From contig CM040094.1 of NCBI GenBank assembly GCA_022496805.1, positions 5,913,501-5,977,500 of the forward strand: DNA of 64,000 bases. The letters are read 5' to 3'. This DNA is from Pohlia nutans (taxonomy: Eukaryota; Streptophyta; Bryopsida; Bryales; Mniaceae). The notes beneath the pieces were generated by a model. That model saw nothing but the letters and a program-made list of their open reading frames with translations. It was not told where the DNA came from and searched no databases. Of this stretch, positions 13,523 to 24,300 are shown one piece after another. The position numbers were made by a program, and so were the translations under genes. Positions within the stretch are counted from its first letter, which is position 1. Every line of letters begins with the position of its first letter.

Positions 13523-14657
13523 GCTTCCCACTTAAGACTGTTATGTTAATCTAATCCCTTTTTTATAAGAATTTTTTTATAGAAAAAACTCGAATTGAAG
13601 GTGTGCAATATTACTATAGACACATCATTCTTCACTGTTGAGGAATGATGCTTCTACAATAGCATTGTAAAATGAAGACCAAGCTAAATCAATTCAAGAA
13701 TGTTATATGAAGAGTGGAAAAAAAAATTACTTATAAAATTCAAATTGGACATCAATCCACTTGAAAATCTCTGCAATGATACCTCTTACAAAATATAGCA
13801 TTCTTTTCAAATTTTTGGTAAATTTTTGAAGTTGAAGCATGGGGTTCTTATATAGTTCACATACTAGTTTAATACACAAACTAACAATTTCAAATCTTCA
13901 TGCACCAATGATGAGTACACATAAGTAGCTTTGAAAGATGCAATTATGTAAATGAATTCTCCCTCAACAAAAATTGACTATCCTCCCTGAGTAATTAGAA
14001 ATACCATATCATATCTTTATTACACAATATAAAGGTACGCATTGCTATAAAAGTGCACAAAGAAATTGGCACATTTATTATTTAGCAACTGATTTAAGAA
14101 GCCTAAAAGCATCTTTGTTGTGTTTTATTGTCTTTTGGACAATATTATTATATTTGAAGAACCTCCTAATGTTCAATTGATGATCGTTTCCTTTTATTGT
14201 CATATTTGAAGGACCTTTACTATTCAATTCATGATTAATTATTTGTTGTTATTTTTTGGAGCCGATTCATGATTAGTTTTTGCAATGCATTCATTTTCTC
14301 ATTCTCCAAATCTGTCCCAATTTGATCGAAAGCAAATTCCAGACAGACATGAAGTTATTTAAGTTTTATTTAACAAGATGATCACTTTTTGAATGCACGG
14401 GTTCAAAGAGTTGAAGGATTATTCTAATGGGAACAAACTTTTTAAACTTCAAATGAATTTTTTAAAGTCTAACTACCTTTCAAAATCATTCAAAATCATC
14501 CTTTGGTGATTTGTGAAAATTCTACATGCTTTTTCAACAATAAAATGTTTTTGTATTTCCAAAACTCATTCAACATACTATATAAAGGACATGATATGAA
14601 TTTTAAAAATTAATTTTTAAAAACTGTACATTAAAAGCAAACTCTCGTATATGAGGA

Positions 14658-15231
14658 TTAATCCCTAAACGTTCTCATCCTCTTCAAATATGGCAATTTT
14701 TCAAAGATGCATTATAAAATGCAACTAAGAGGGATATTTTCAAGTTGATAAACCGATAAAAGTTGTACATTTACATTTTAGATTCTATCCATACAGTCAG
14801 ATTTGCAATTGCTATCACCAACATTTATGTATTAAATTTAAAGTTTAAAATTTACCACTCTTTTGTAATACAATTACGAATAAGATATTGGCAATCTAAT
14901 AATGAAGTTTGTTGTATGAGTTGAAATGTAATACTCTAAGCGTAGTGATTTTTGAAGATTTTTTGGTTGCTTAATTTTAGTAGTTGACTTTTTCAAAAGC
15001 ACTTTTAGACTAAAATTTACAAAATTTTGGGTGGAACAATACAACATGAAATGAGGCATAAAATTTTCACAAATCATCCCATTTCTAATCAGATCACACA
15101 TGCACCGAGCTAACTTCCCATAAAAGTTTCAGTAAAAAATCCACAGTGCAAAAAGTGCATGATGGATGAGAAATCAGAGTTCAAATCCGTACAATATGCA
15201 AAATATGCATGGTTGGACGGTTAGAGGTTAA
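14658..15231. mobile_element. Dispersed non-coding element, TTAACCCTAAACG-type ends (copy A)
   Basis: The left end is TTAATCCCTAAACGTTC and the right end GGACGGTTAGAGGTTAA is an imperfect inverted match. The interior is homologous, in opposite orientation, to 51152-51738, sharing blocks such as 'gatgcattataaaatgcaac' and 'gtaatactctaagcgtagtg'. It has no coding capacity. Confidence 0.65.
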
Positions 15232-15239
15232 GCATTGAA

Positions 15240-16014
15240 TTAGAGCATCTTCAATTTTGAGCTAATGTAGAGGTCAACACCTCACTTGAAGGGGCGGAAG
15301 CAAAGAAGGTGAGATGAATTCAAATGATAAATTGAAAATCCCCTATCATCACTTAAAATGGAATATACTTAAACCTATTATTGTTGAATGAGATTTCTAT
15401 ACTAAAATCATTTTTTTGAAGAAAATTAAAATGTTTCTTTTTCTTTTATAAGAAGAATGTACATCTTGATAGAATCATATGCTTTAAGTTTTATGGATTT
15501 TGGATTTTCACTAGTTAAAATCTCATTGAATGAAATTTGACCTCAAAATTTTGGCTTTTTTATTTTTCACTTCATAAATTGTAATAAAATAAAATAAAAT
15601 TCAAGTTAACATAGAATAACTATATATTAAAAACATATTTTATTGAAAAATTTTAGAGTGAATATTACAAAAAATATAAACTTTTAACACTAAATTTCAA
15701 TTAGTAAGATTTTAACCAATACAAACCCAAAATTCATGAAACTTGTTACATGTGATTTCATAAAGTAAATTGCCAACTATGGCCTTTTGTGGCGCAAGGC
15801 AAGATGAATAGGAAACTTTATGCAACACCTTGATATTTTGTAAAGTTATCCTTGGTGGCCATCTCACATTTGCTCCACATTTTCAAATTAAGCAAAGAGC
15901 ATAAATTTAGCGAAATAAAGATGATATGTCGTGATACTTGCACTATTGGAGTAGAGATATTTTGAAAAATACTACAACATAACGTTACTTTTGTGTTCAT
16001 ATAAGATGCTCTAA
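15240..16014. mobile_element. Putative MITE with 12-bp TIRs TTAGAGCATCTT
   Basis: TTAGAGCATCTT at 15240 and its exact complement AAGATGCTCTAA at 16003 bound 775 bp of non-coding AT-rich DNA. Ends with an AGAGCATC core are typical of a widespread class of plant hAT/Mutator-like MITEs. A second, imperfect example is at 28701-29001. The short ends make the call moderate. Confidence 0.5.
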
Positions 16015-17992
16015 CAAATGTGTCTTGAATTTTTTCAAAAAGTACTATAAATTAACTTAAGGGGCATTCAAATATTCTTAAAACATTCTAGGAATCGTCA
16101 ACAACATAACCTTCAAGAGACATTATGATTTACCTAGAGGCATTATGGTATTGTGAAAGCATTCTAGTGTTAATTAACAAATGACTAATTTGTTAAGTGA
16201 CATTAAGATTAACTTAGGGGACACTACGTTTTTATTGAAGCCATTCATATATTTTGGGGTTTACAAAAGTATTTAAAAAATTTGCATCACATAGTTTTGA
16301 AGAGACCTCGAGGGGGGCACTACCGATATTTTAAAAACAACGTGGGATAAAATATAGGGTATTTAATATTCATTTGAGATAAAATTTTGAATTTTTTAAA
16401 ATAAAATATGGGGGCTGATTAATGTTGAAAACAATTTATTAAAAAAAATATCATACCATCTGATACATGCTATTTTATTTTAAAAATAACCCCTAAATAA
16501 GTGTATCCTAAGTTGAATATCATAAAGGCTTAGATTTAATGGATGAAAATTGCATCTTTTCAATTTTGAATAGTTGTGTTTCTTAACACTACAACTTTCA
16601 AGTTGCATTCTACTAGCATTTACCATTACAATTTTATTGGTGTAATTTGGTTTGATTGTGTTTTCCTCTTTGCCTTACCACAAATCCACAATAATGCTGT
16701 TTGTTTTGTCAAAAATGTCAATTCACAATTCACCCCCCACCTTTCCAAAAAAAAAAACACACAAAAAACTGGAAATGTCTTTAAAATTAGTAAAATCACC
16801 TTCTTTTTCATGTACAATATCAAATAGAAAATTACCAAAATAAACGCAAATTCTAATACACTTCCAGTGATGACCTTTAAGTTAAAGTTCATTTAGGTCT
16901 CAACATATAGAAGGTTATTTTTTATACATAGAAGTTTTGTTTTGACCCACAATATTTTCACATTTTTTGGTGAAATCGTTTAATCAACCCTTTAATGCGT
17001 AATGATCATAATTTTATGATCATTACATAAATTAGTGTTGCGCTTCTCTTTGCATGATAATGATGTCATGAAAGAATATGAAATTGAAAAGACATAAAAA
17101 CTAGGTTGCTTTACATAATGGTCTTCAAGTATGGAATAATCATGGGAAACCATTCAAGGATGTGATAGGTTAAGTTACATCATATAAAACCCTACCCTTG
17201 AATTGGCTCGCTTACATACACTATGAGCTTTGGGAATTCACAAGTGGAACCTACAGTCACCGAGACTCAACTAAACTAACTCTAATGTGGTCGCCAGATT
17301 TAAGAAGCAAAACTTAATTATGAAAAAAATCCTTGCAAATGCAAAGCTTTTTGGTATCATTGTTTAAAGATTGAAAATTTTGGTGTCATTAATTAGTATC
17401 AAAATGAAATTAAAAAATCATTAAATATGAATAAAAATAATTAGTATGATTGTGGTTGACTTGCAATTTTGAAGTCTTAGAATAGATAGATAGAAACACC
17501 AACCCTATAGAAAGGGCCGGCGTGAATAAAGTGTCCGTTCGTAATGTCAATGACCCGATGATCACGGGACAAAGGGAGAAGTCTTAGAACATTCATACCA
17601 TTGAATCCATGATTTTCATTATGACTTACAAATATGTCCAAGAATTCAACTTTTAAATTTTTATTATGAGTACAATACAAGTTGTTTCAACATTAAATAT
17701 TGGAACAATTGAATGAAATTATGAGATTCAAAAAATACTAGAAAATGTAATACTAATCACATAAATCATTGTCATAATAATTTAAAGTTTTAGATACAAC
17801 ACTAATTTTATTATGTCATAAATAATAATATTTTTTAAAATTAGTGTAGGTAGATACACTACCATAGTTTTAAAATAATTATTTTCCTACTTTGTTTGAA
17901 TTGATTTTTCCAGATGTCACATGGACATTAATATAATAAGGAAGCTCTAAGACAAATGAAAGAAATAAAGACTTCAAATTAGATGAATTTTA

Positions 17993-18377
17993 CTTAACCC
18001 TTAAATGTCAAGATAAGCCCCATGGGCTTACTTAAAAGAGAATAATCAAGAAAAAGTTGATTTTCTCAACCAAATCAAGCGAGACTTGTTGCATTGGAAA
18101 GCTATTGAAAAAGCGATCTAGATTCCAAAATTTCGCCTCATTTGAGAGATTGTGGAATCGTTGGTAAGCAATCAAAGTTATCAAATTGAACAAGTTTTGA
18201 GGTTGGGACAGCTGAAGTTCAGCAGTCCCGCAGTGCTACAGTGTTAGCCAGTAGTGCACTGCAGAGCCGTTTTTGCAATTTTTTTGTTAATTTTTTTAAT
18301 TTTTTTTTTTCGCCTCCAAAAATTTAGATTCCTTCCGGGCTGCCCCGTCAAGGCCCTCTTGACGTTTAAGGGTTAAG
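17993..18377. mobile_element. MITE with TIRs CTTAACCCTTAAATGTCAAG (copy B)
   Basis: The 20-bp left end matches, in inverted form, CTTGACGTTTAAGGGTTAAG at the right end with one mismatch. The interior is a direct-orientation homologue of 63717-64000 (shared 'gagattgtggaatc', 'gttggaaagct'), which the window edge cuts off. Non-coding, 385 bp. Confidence 0.8.
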
Positions 18378-19480
18378 CAACACCAAATGACAAATGTTTT
18401 GGTTTTGGTTAAATTTTTTAGAACACCAATATTGTACCTCAGCGTCGAGGTCGGTAGTTCATTTCTAATACATTTATTTTTGTTGAAATTATGTGAATAT
18501 TCTCTAAGATTACATAAGTATTCTTTAAGATTGTCTTTTTCATTATAAAAAATAGATTTAAAAAAAAAAATCCCTATAAATTTGGACTTCTCTTTTTATA
18601 ATTATTTATCGTCAATTTTGATTGCATTTTAAAATGAGAACGTTTCAACTTCTCAATTTGGTTAGGTTGACTAGTATCGACATATTTAAAATATGAATGT
18701 TCCAACTTATTTCCAAACCTCCAATAGTTGCGTGTTGAAATAAATACAATTTAAGTTCCCGATTTGATAGGCTAGCATGTATCAACATATTAAAAACAAG
18801 AAAGTTTCAAAATTTTAACAATTATATTATGATGCCGACAACATGGATTTTGCTCTAGTTGGCTACACGCTAATGATAAAATAGTCCAAATGAACGCCCA
18901 ATGCTACTTTGTCATGTGAACATCATATCAAGGGTGAGTCAAAAAAACACTTTATTCACACTGGACTAGATTTCATTCTCTTTTCCAAATGATAAGAAAA
19001 AAATTATTACAAAAAAAATTATTTTTTTACTTTTTTCCAGAATTACTTTTGCCACATATCACATAAAATTAGAGTTATCCGAAAACAAAACTACTCCAAG
19101 AGTTGAATTCAAGTTTAGTTCTTCTCCTATTTTTACAATTTCTGACATATATTGTTCATGAATAGTCTTTATCGTCAAGTCTCTTGACTTGAAAGAACTT
19201 GTCGGAAACTCTCCTCTAGCATTATGGACGTCACGAGTTCCATACCCTATGGTTATGCAAGGCCTTGCTTTAAACTATCCTCCAACTCATCATAAAATTT
19301 ACAGTCTTCGTGAACTCACTCAAACTGAGTTCAAGGTGAGTGTATCATTTCTTACTACTTTCAGACACTCTTTTCACTTAACCCTAATGGTTGTAACTGT
19401 AGTGGTATCGAAATATTGAAAGGGCAAAGCTGAAAGTGACATGAAGTTCATCCATGAAGCCAACAAAACCTGTTGTTGAT

Positions 19481-19634
19481 TTTTCAGCGCTCATTTCATT
19501 GGCAACCCATCACCAGGGACTTTTCAGCGCTCATTTCATCGGCAACCCATCACCAAGGACTTTTCAGCGCTCATTTCATTGGCAACCCGTCACCAGGGAC
19601 TTTTCAGCACTCATCTCATTGGCAACCCGTCACC
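19481..19634. repeat. Tandem repeat, 40-bp unit, about 3.8 copies
   Basis: Units start at 19481, 19521, 19561 and 19601, each beginning ttttcagcgctcat, with one to three differences between copies. The unit length is not a multiple of three, so the apparent ORFs across it repeat in shifting frames and are not genes. It lies about 450 bp upstream of the PHD/RING-CH gene leader. Confidence 0.9.
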
Positions 19635-19847
19635 GTCACCATTACAAGTTGCAACTCATAACCTTTTTTTTTTTCAACTTGCGTCCTATGCCGGTATGCC
19701 CCTCAAACCACGAAAATCAAGAGTTGTGATTGGATATGAACAACCATTATGCATTAAATAACCAACGAGCCGAGGTAGCAACGAGTAGGTTATCAACACT
19801 TATATTTTAGTAAAAGGAGGGAAACTACCGTAGTGAGTGGTAAAGAG

Positions 19848-20069
19848 CTACACTAAATAGGTAGATTAGTGTTAGATACACTAATTTACATAAACATGTT
19901 GTAAGTTTTTACTGTTGACCAATTTTTTTACCCTCTATATTGGTCAAGATGGGGATTTTTCAATAGTATTGGAATCAATGTCTTTGGTAAATTTTTTTGT
20001 CGCGAGTAAAAACCTATAATATTTTCAAATCTTATAATTATCTAACACTAATCTACCTATTTAGTGTAG
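19848..20069. mobile_element. 222-bp MITE with perfect about 31-bp TIRs abutting a gene start
   Basis: The left end CTACACTAAATAGGTAGATT... is the exact reverse complement of the right end ...AATCTACCTATTTAGTGTAG over about 31 bp. The interior is homologous to 52158-52323, a truncated second copy. The right end meets the GA-rich start of the PHD/RING-CH leader (gagagagaggggga) at 20070, so it occupies the likely core promoter of that gene. Confidence 0.85.
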
Positions 20070-21394
20070 AGAGAGAGAGGGGGAGAGGAATAGTCAGTGA
20101 GTGAGAGTGAGTCCGTCTCCCGCAATTCCCGACGACAAGCGCCCAAGCACCGCCACCATCAAAGGACGACGAAGAAGACGACGACGACCTCCTCTCCGCT
20201 CCTCTCCGCTCCTCTCCGCTCCCTCGCCCCTTCCTCTTCCTCTTTCTCAGCCTCATACCCTCGCACCAATTCTCTCAACAGAAACACAAACAGACAGACA
20301 GCACCAACAGACGGCAGCTCGCTCGCCACAACCCCAGACAGCCTCAAAACCTTCACCTCTCTGCTGCCGTCGTAGGGTGCACTCAAGCTATCGGAGCAGG
20401 TGTGGTGCACAGGGAACAGGCCAGGCCGGGAAAGGCCACTATGGAGGTAGGCGGCAAGCGCAGATGGAAGCGGTAGCGCCGTAGGACACCGCGCCTAACA
20501 CAGAGGGATCTACCTGGGGTTTGGTACAGTGTGGTTTGGTTTCCCGACGGGACAGGGCGCAGCTGTGGGAATACAGACAGGTGGCTGGCCGACCGACTGA
20601 CTTGGCTTTCGTTTTGGATTCGGAGTCGCAGCAGATCGTTGGCTTCATTGTAATAACCCCGGGCGTGCTGTGGTAATGCATGGCAGTAGGTGATCTTTTT
20701 GAATATGTGTGATTTTCTTCGCCGCGGTAGGGTTACGACGTTTTATGTGTTCCGGTGTCGGAGAGATGTGATATGGTTAGGTTTGTTCGAAAGCTGAAGG
20801 ACGCTGCGACCAGGGGAATCTTTGTTTTTTGGCGGAGGATAGTTTAACGGTTCACATCCGATTCGTGTTTATAATTTGCAAGGGTTAGAGTGTTACGATT
20901 TGCGGTATAGAGAGTTGCTGTAACTACTTAGTATCCAGTTTGGAACTGGTCATGTACGTGTTTTTGTTTTCTGACCAGGAGTCTTTGTATGTTTCTGACA
21001 GTATACATATCCGAACCGTGGAGTTCGACGTGGAGAGCTGCAAACCGTGAGTTACTTTCACACGTATCAGCCGTCTGCCAGGTTTATATAGATAGTTTTT
21101 TTTCTAGTTGATTAACCAAGTGGAGGATGTTTTGTCTTAAGGCTTTTTTGCTACTCTTGAAGGAGTTTTACCCGTGTTAGATGTTGAGGGACGTTAGCTG
21201 TATGTTTTTAGTTCTTCTTGATAGTTAGACGGTTGAATCTGTCTGAATGCAGTGGGATACAGGAAGTTTCAGGAAAAATTGCAAGTGCAGAGCGTTTCTG
21301 GAGGTACTTCTTTTGGCTGTTGGACAGGGTGCTGGCTGGTTGATGATGAAACCTATCTAGAGAAACTAGGAGAGACAGACGCCGCGAGGGCGCC
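20070..21394 (+). promoter_or_regulatory. Core promoter/5'-UTR region of the PHD/RING-CH gene
   Basis: A GA-rich run, a CT-rich block with three 'ctccgctcct' units (about 20190-20225) and rising GC content mark a plant-type leader. No long ORF with motifs lies before the ATG at 21395. The 1.3-kb length suggests one or more leader introns; a good donor CC|GTGAGT lies near 21046. Exact transcription start and leader splicing are inferred. Confidence 0.45.
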
Positions 21395-24300
21395 ATGCTT
21401 TCCTTGAATAAGTTGCTGGTTAGCGGGAGGTCTTCGTATGTAGTCTCCTGCGAGCTTCCGGACGGTAACGATCACCACGTAGTCAAGTCCAGGAATTTCG
21501 ATTGCAGTGGTGTGGATGATCTTGGAGCTCAAGCGAACGCCGTCCGGTTCGCCAAAGCAGCTGAGACGGTACCCGAGTTTCGAGCCTTCCTGTTCGACGA
21601 TGGGTTGCGGTTTAGGGACCAGAAGATTAGAGTCAGGTCTTACGTGTGCATGCGTGAGAAGCCGTTGACAGGGGCTCGATATGCCGTTGCTATGTGTCGC
21701 TTGGAAAACGGACAATTGCGAAGCATTTCCTTCTTCCGAGGCGGAGAGAACGAGGTAACGGATGCTGCGAGAGGAGAGAATGAGGCTCTTGGGAAAGCGG
21801 AACAGTTTCTGCGCAGCGTGGCGTTCGAGAATTGGCGCAGACAGGTCTTGAAGAGTCGAGAAAATTTGGGGCAACAAAATTTGTTGGGGAAGGAGCGCGG
21901 GCTGAAGCATCCGAACTCGTTCGTGGAGATAGACCAGGGTGAAAAGGTGGACTGTAAGTGTGGCAAGAATCGAAGTCATGGGCTTATGATGGCTTGTGAA
22001 AAGTGCGACGCATGGGAACACGCAGAGTGCCAGGGGTTTCGGAGTAATAAACAGGTGGCTAATGTGACTCTTTCCTCCCTTTTCTGTAAACAGGAGCTGC
22101 ACAGACTTAGTGATATATATCATGGACAAAGGCTATATCAACTTTGGTGCATGCACACCATGCTGCTGGGTTTATGTCAGGAGCTAGAGATGTTTTATAG
22201 GGGAAGTTTATATGTCGGTCTATCCAGGAGGCAAGGGCTTCGGAGCATTGTGTTTGTGTGAGCGGCTTCGTTATGAATCGAGGTTCTTGTAGTTCTTGAA
22301 AATTGACAGGCAAGTGATGACAGGCTGAGGAATTGCAGCATCTCTAACAGGGATCGTCGAAGCTGAGCTGTGGTCTTGCGAACAGGTTGTTTTATTATCG
22401 TCAGCTGAGTCCCATGGTGGGTTAGGAACAGGATCGCAGGAAACATATGACAGAAGTTGAGGTTGCGCATTTTGAGGATTCTGTTCTTCAGGATGGGCTG
22501 AAGGGATGTATTTGGAACATGCAAATGGAAGTACGCCTGAAGCACAACTTTGTCGGTATCTTGCAGATCCCTGCCGATTACATCTGCTCAGCGTGCGTTC
22601 GGCGGGAAAGGGAGGAGGTGATTGTCATCAGATGTGAGGAACAGGTTAGTCTCAGGCATATCTGCAACAACTACTACCATGACATTTGCGCAGAGTGCTT
22701 GTTTACTGCAAGAGTTTACAGGGAGCCCTGAAGTAGTGGAAATACTTCATAGGCTGGGAATTTTTTTATTCAAGTCTGGAATAGCAGCCGTGCGCTGTCT
22801 TGAGCGCGTTGTTGTAATCAAAGAGGAGGATACAGGACTAGCCGTTCGTAGCTCATAAAACAGATTTGAGGAAATCAATTCATCTTCGGATGGAAAATAT
22901 GGAACTAGTTTCTTGCTTTGAGGATTTGGAGCCAAACGTACTAGCGGGCAGACAGCGTTACCAGAGTGATTAATTTTGCAAAGGTTGCAGCAACAGATGC
23001 TCTGTTGTCTCTAGGTCTATACCTCGGAGGTCAAAGGAAGAGCCCTCTGTAGGGACAATATTAAGAGGACATCGGACATTGAGAAGGTAATGGCCTCCAG
23101 ATGCTGACTGGGTGGCTGTTATCTGGTTGTCGATTTGTTTTGGCCGGCACGGGGATCGACATGTCCGTATGTTTCGCATTTTCTATCTCTGAGGTCGCTT
23201 GCATTGTTTGTTGGATGGCGTAGGGAAAACTTTGGAGTATGAGCAGCTCAGAGGATGCGCATGCAGGGATGACGACCTCCAGGGAGCACGAGGATCCCAG
23301 ACTCGTCTGCTGTTTGTGTGGTTGTGAAGATAATGAATACTTCGAACCACTGGTAGGCTTTAGTCTCCACTTAAATTTTGTGATGAAAGGGGCACATGTC
23401 AATTATGCCGCAGTAAGAGACGAGGCTGTTCAACGTCTTGATCGGTAGCGCTCAGTTCCTGTGGTTGGAAAAGGTCTATATTGCTTCTTGTTTATGAAGT
23501 CTCAAGGATGTTGAGCATGTTTGTTTAGCTACGTTGCTCTTTGTTCGTAAGAGCCAAGTTCCATGGGTTTGAGAAGTTGCCCATGGAAGTGGCAAGAGGA
23601 GGAGAAAAGTGAAACTTGGGTTTATCTCGTTACTGGCCGTGAAGTTGTGCACATTCCATGGACTTGCTTGAGGTGAAACATGAGCAAATTTGATTGGGTA
23701 ATGAGAAGTTGCCATGAAGTCTTAGGCTTGAGAACCCTCCATATTTCACTTGTGCACATTCCATGGACTTGCTTGAGGTGAAACATGAGCAAATTTGATT
23801 GGGTAGGGAGAAGTTGCCATGAAGTCTTGGGCTTGAGAACCCTCCATATTTCACGTCAACTTCTCCACCACCTTTTTCTCTAAGGCTCACTGGAAATGTG
23901 GAACTTGGTCCCCTGAAGTCTGTAAAAAATTGTCTTTTAGTGAGATACTTCACGCGTGGAACTTGGCAGATGCTCATCCAGCCTGCCTTTTTTAATCGTC
24001 TACACAGCGATTTGGCTTATTGTAGGGAGCGATCAATATTTGTATCTGAACAGAGTTGTTCAAGTACAAAGTAGATTTCCCTACCTTAACTTAATCTTGT
24101 TTGGTTGCATTCACAGGTTCAGCCTTGTGGTTGTGTTGGGTGCTCCTTGCTGGCTCATACCAGCTGTATCACCACGATGAAAGCTGTATCCCAACGCCTT
24201 CAGAGGTCGGGAGTATGCTGCTTCTGTGGGAATTCTGTTAAGGATGGTGTGGGCAACGAGACCAAGTTACAGAAAGGAGGTCGATGGGTGGAGGAGGTCC

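Larger units (their letters stand above)
11815..19847. other. Intergenic region between ARI and the PHD/RING-CH gene
   Basis: The first about 450 bp is probably ARI 3'-UTR. The rest is AT-rich and no gene is supported: small ORFs lack motifs and splice structure. It contains MITEs at 13339-13522, 14658-15231, 15240-16014 and 17993-18377, an 18-bp minisatellite at 13035-13105, a copy of a dispersed coding-like fragment at about 17500-17590, and a 40-bp tandem repeat at 19481-19634. Confidence 0.6.

Noticed and set aside
21353..22129. 258-aa minus-strand ORF opposite the first PHD-gene exon
   Set aside because: It has no domain or splice context, while the plus strand has an ATG, a complete PHD finger spanning a good intron and a codon pattern in keeping with the rest of the gene.
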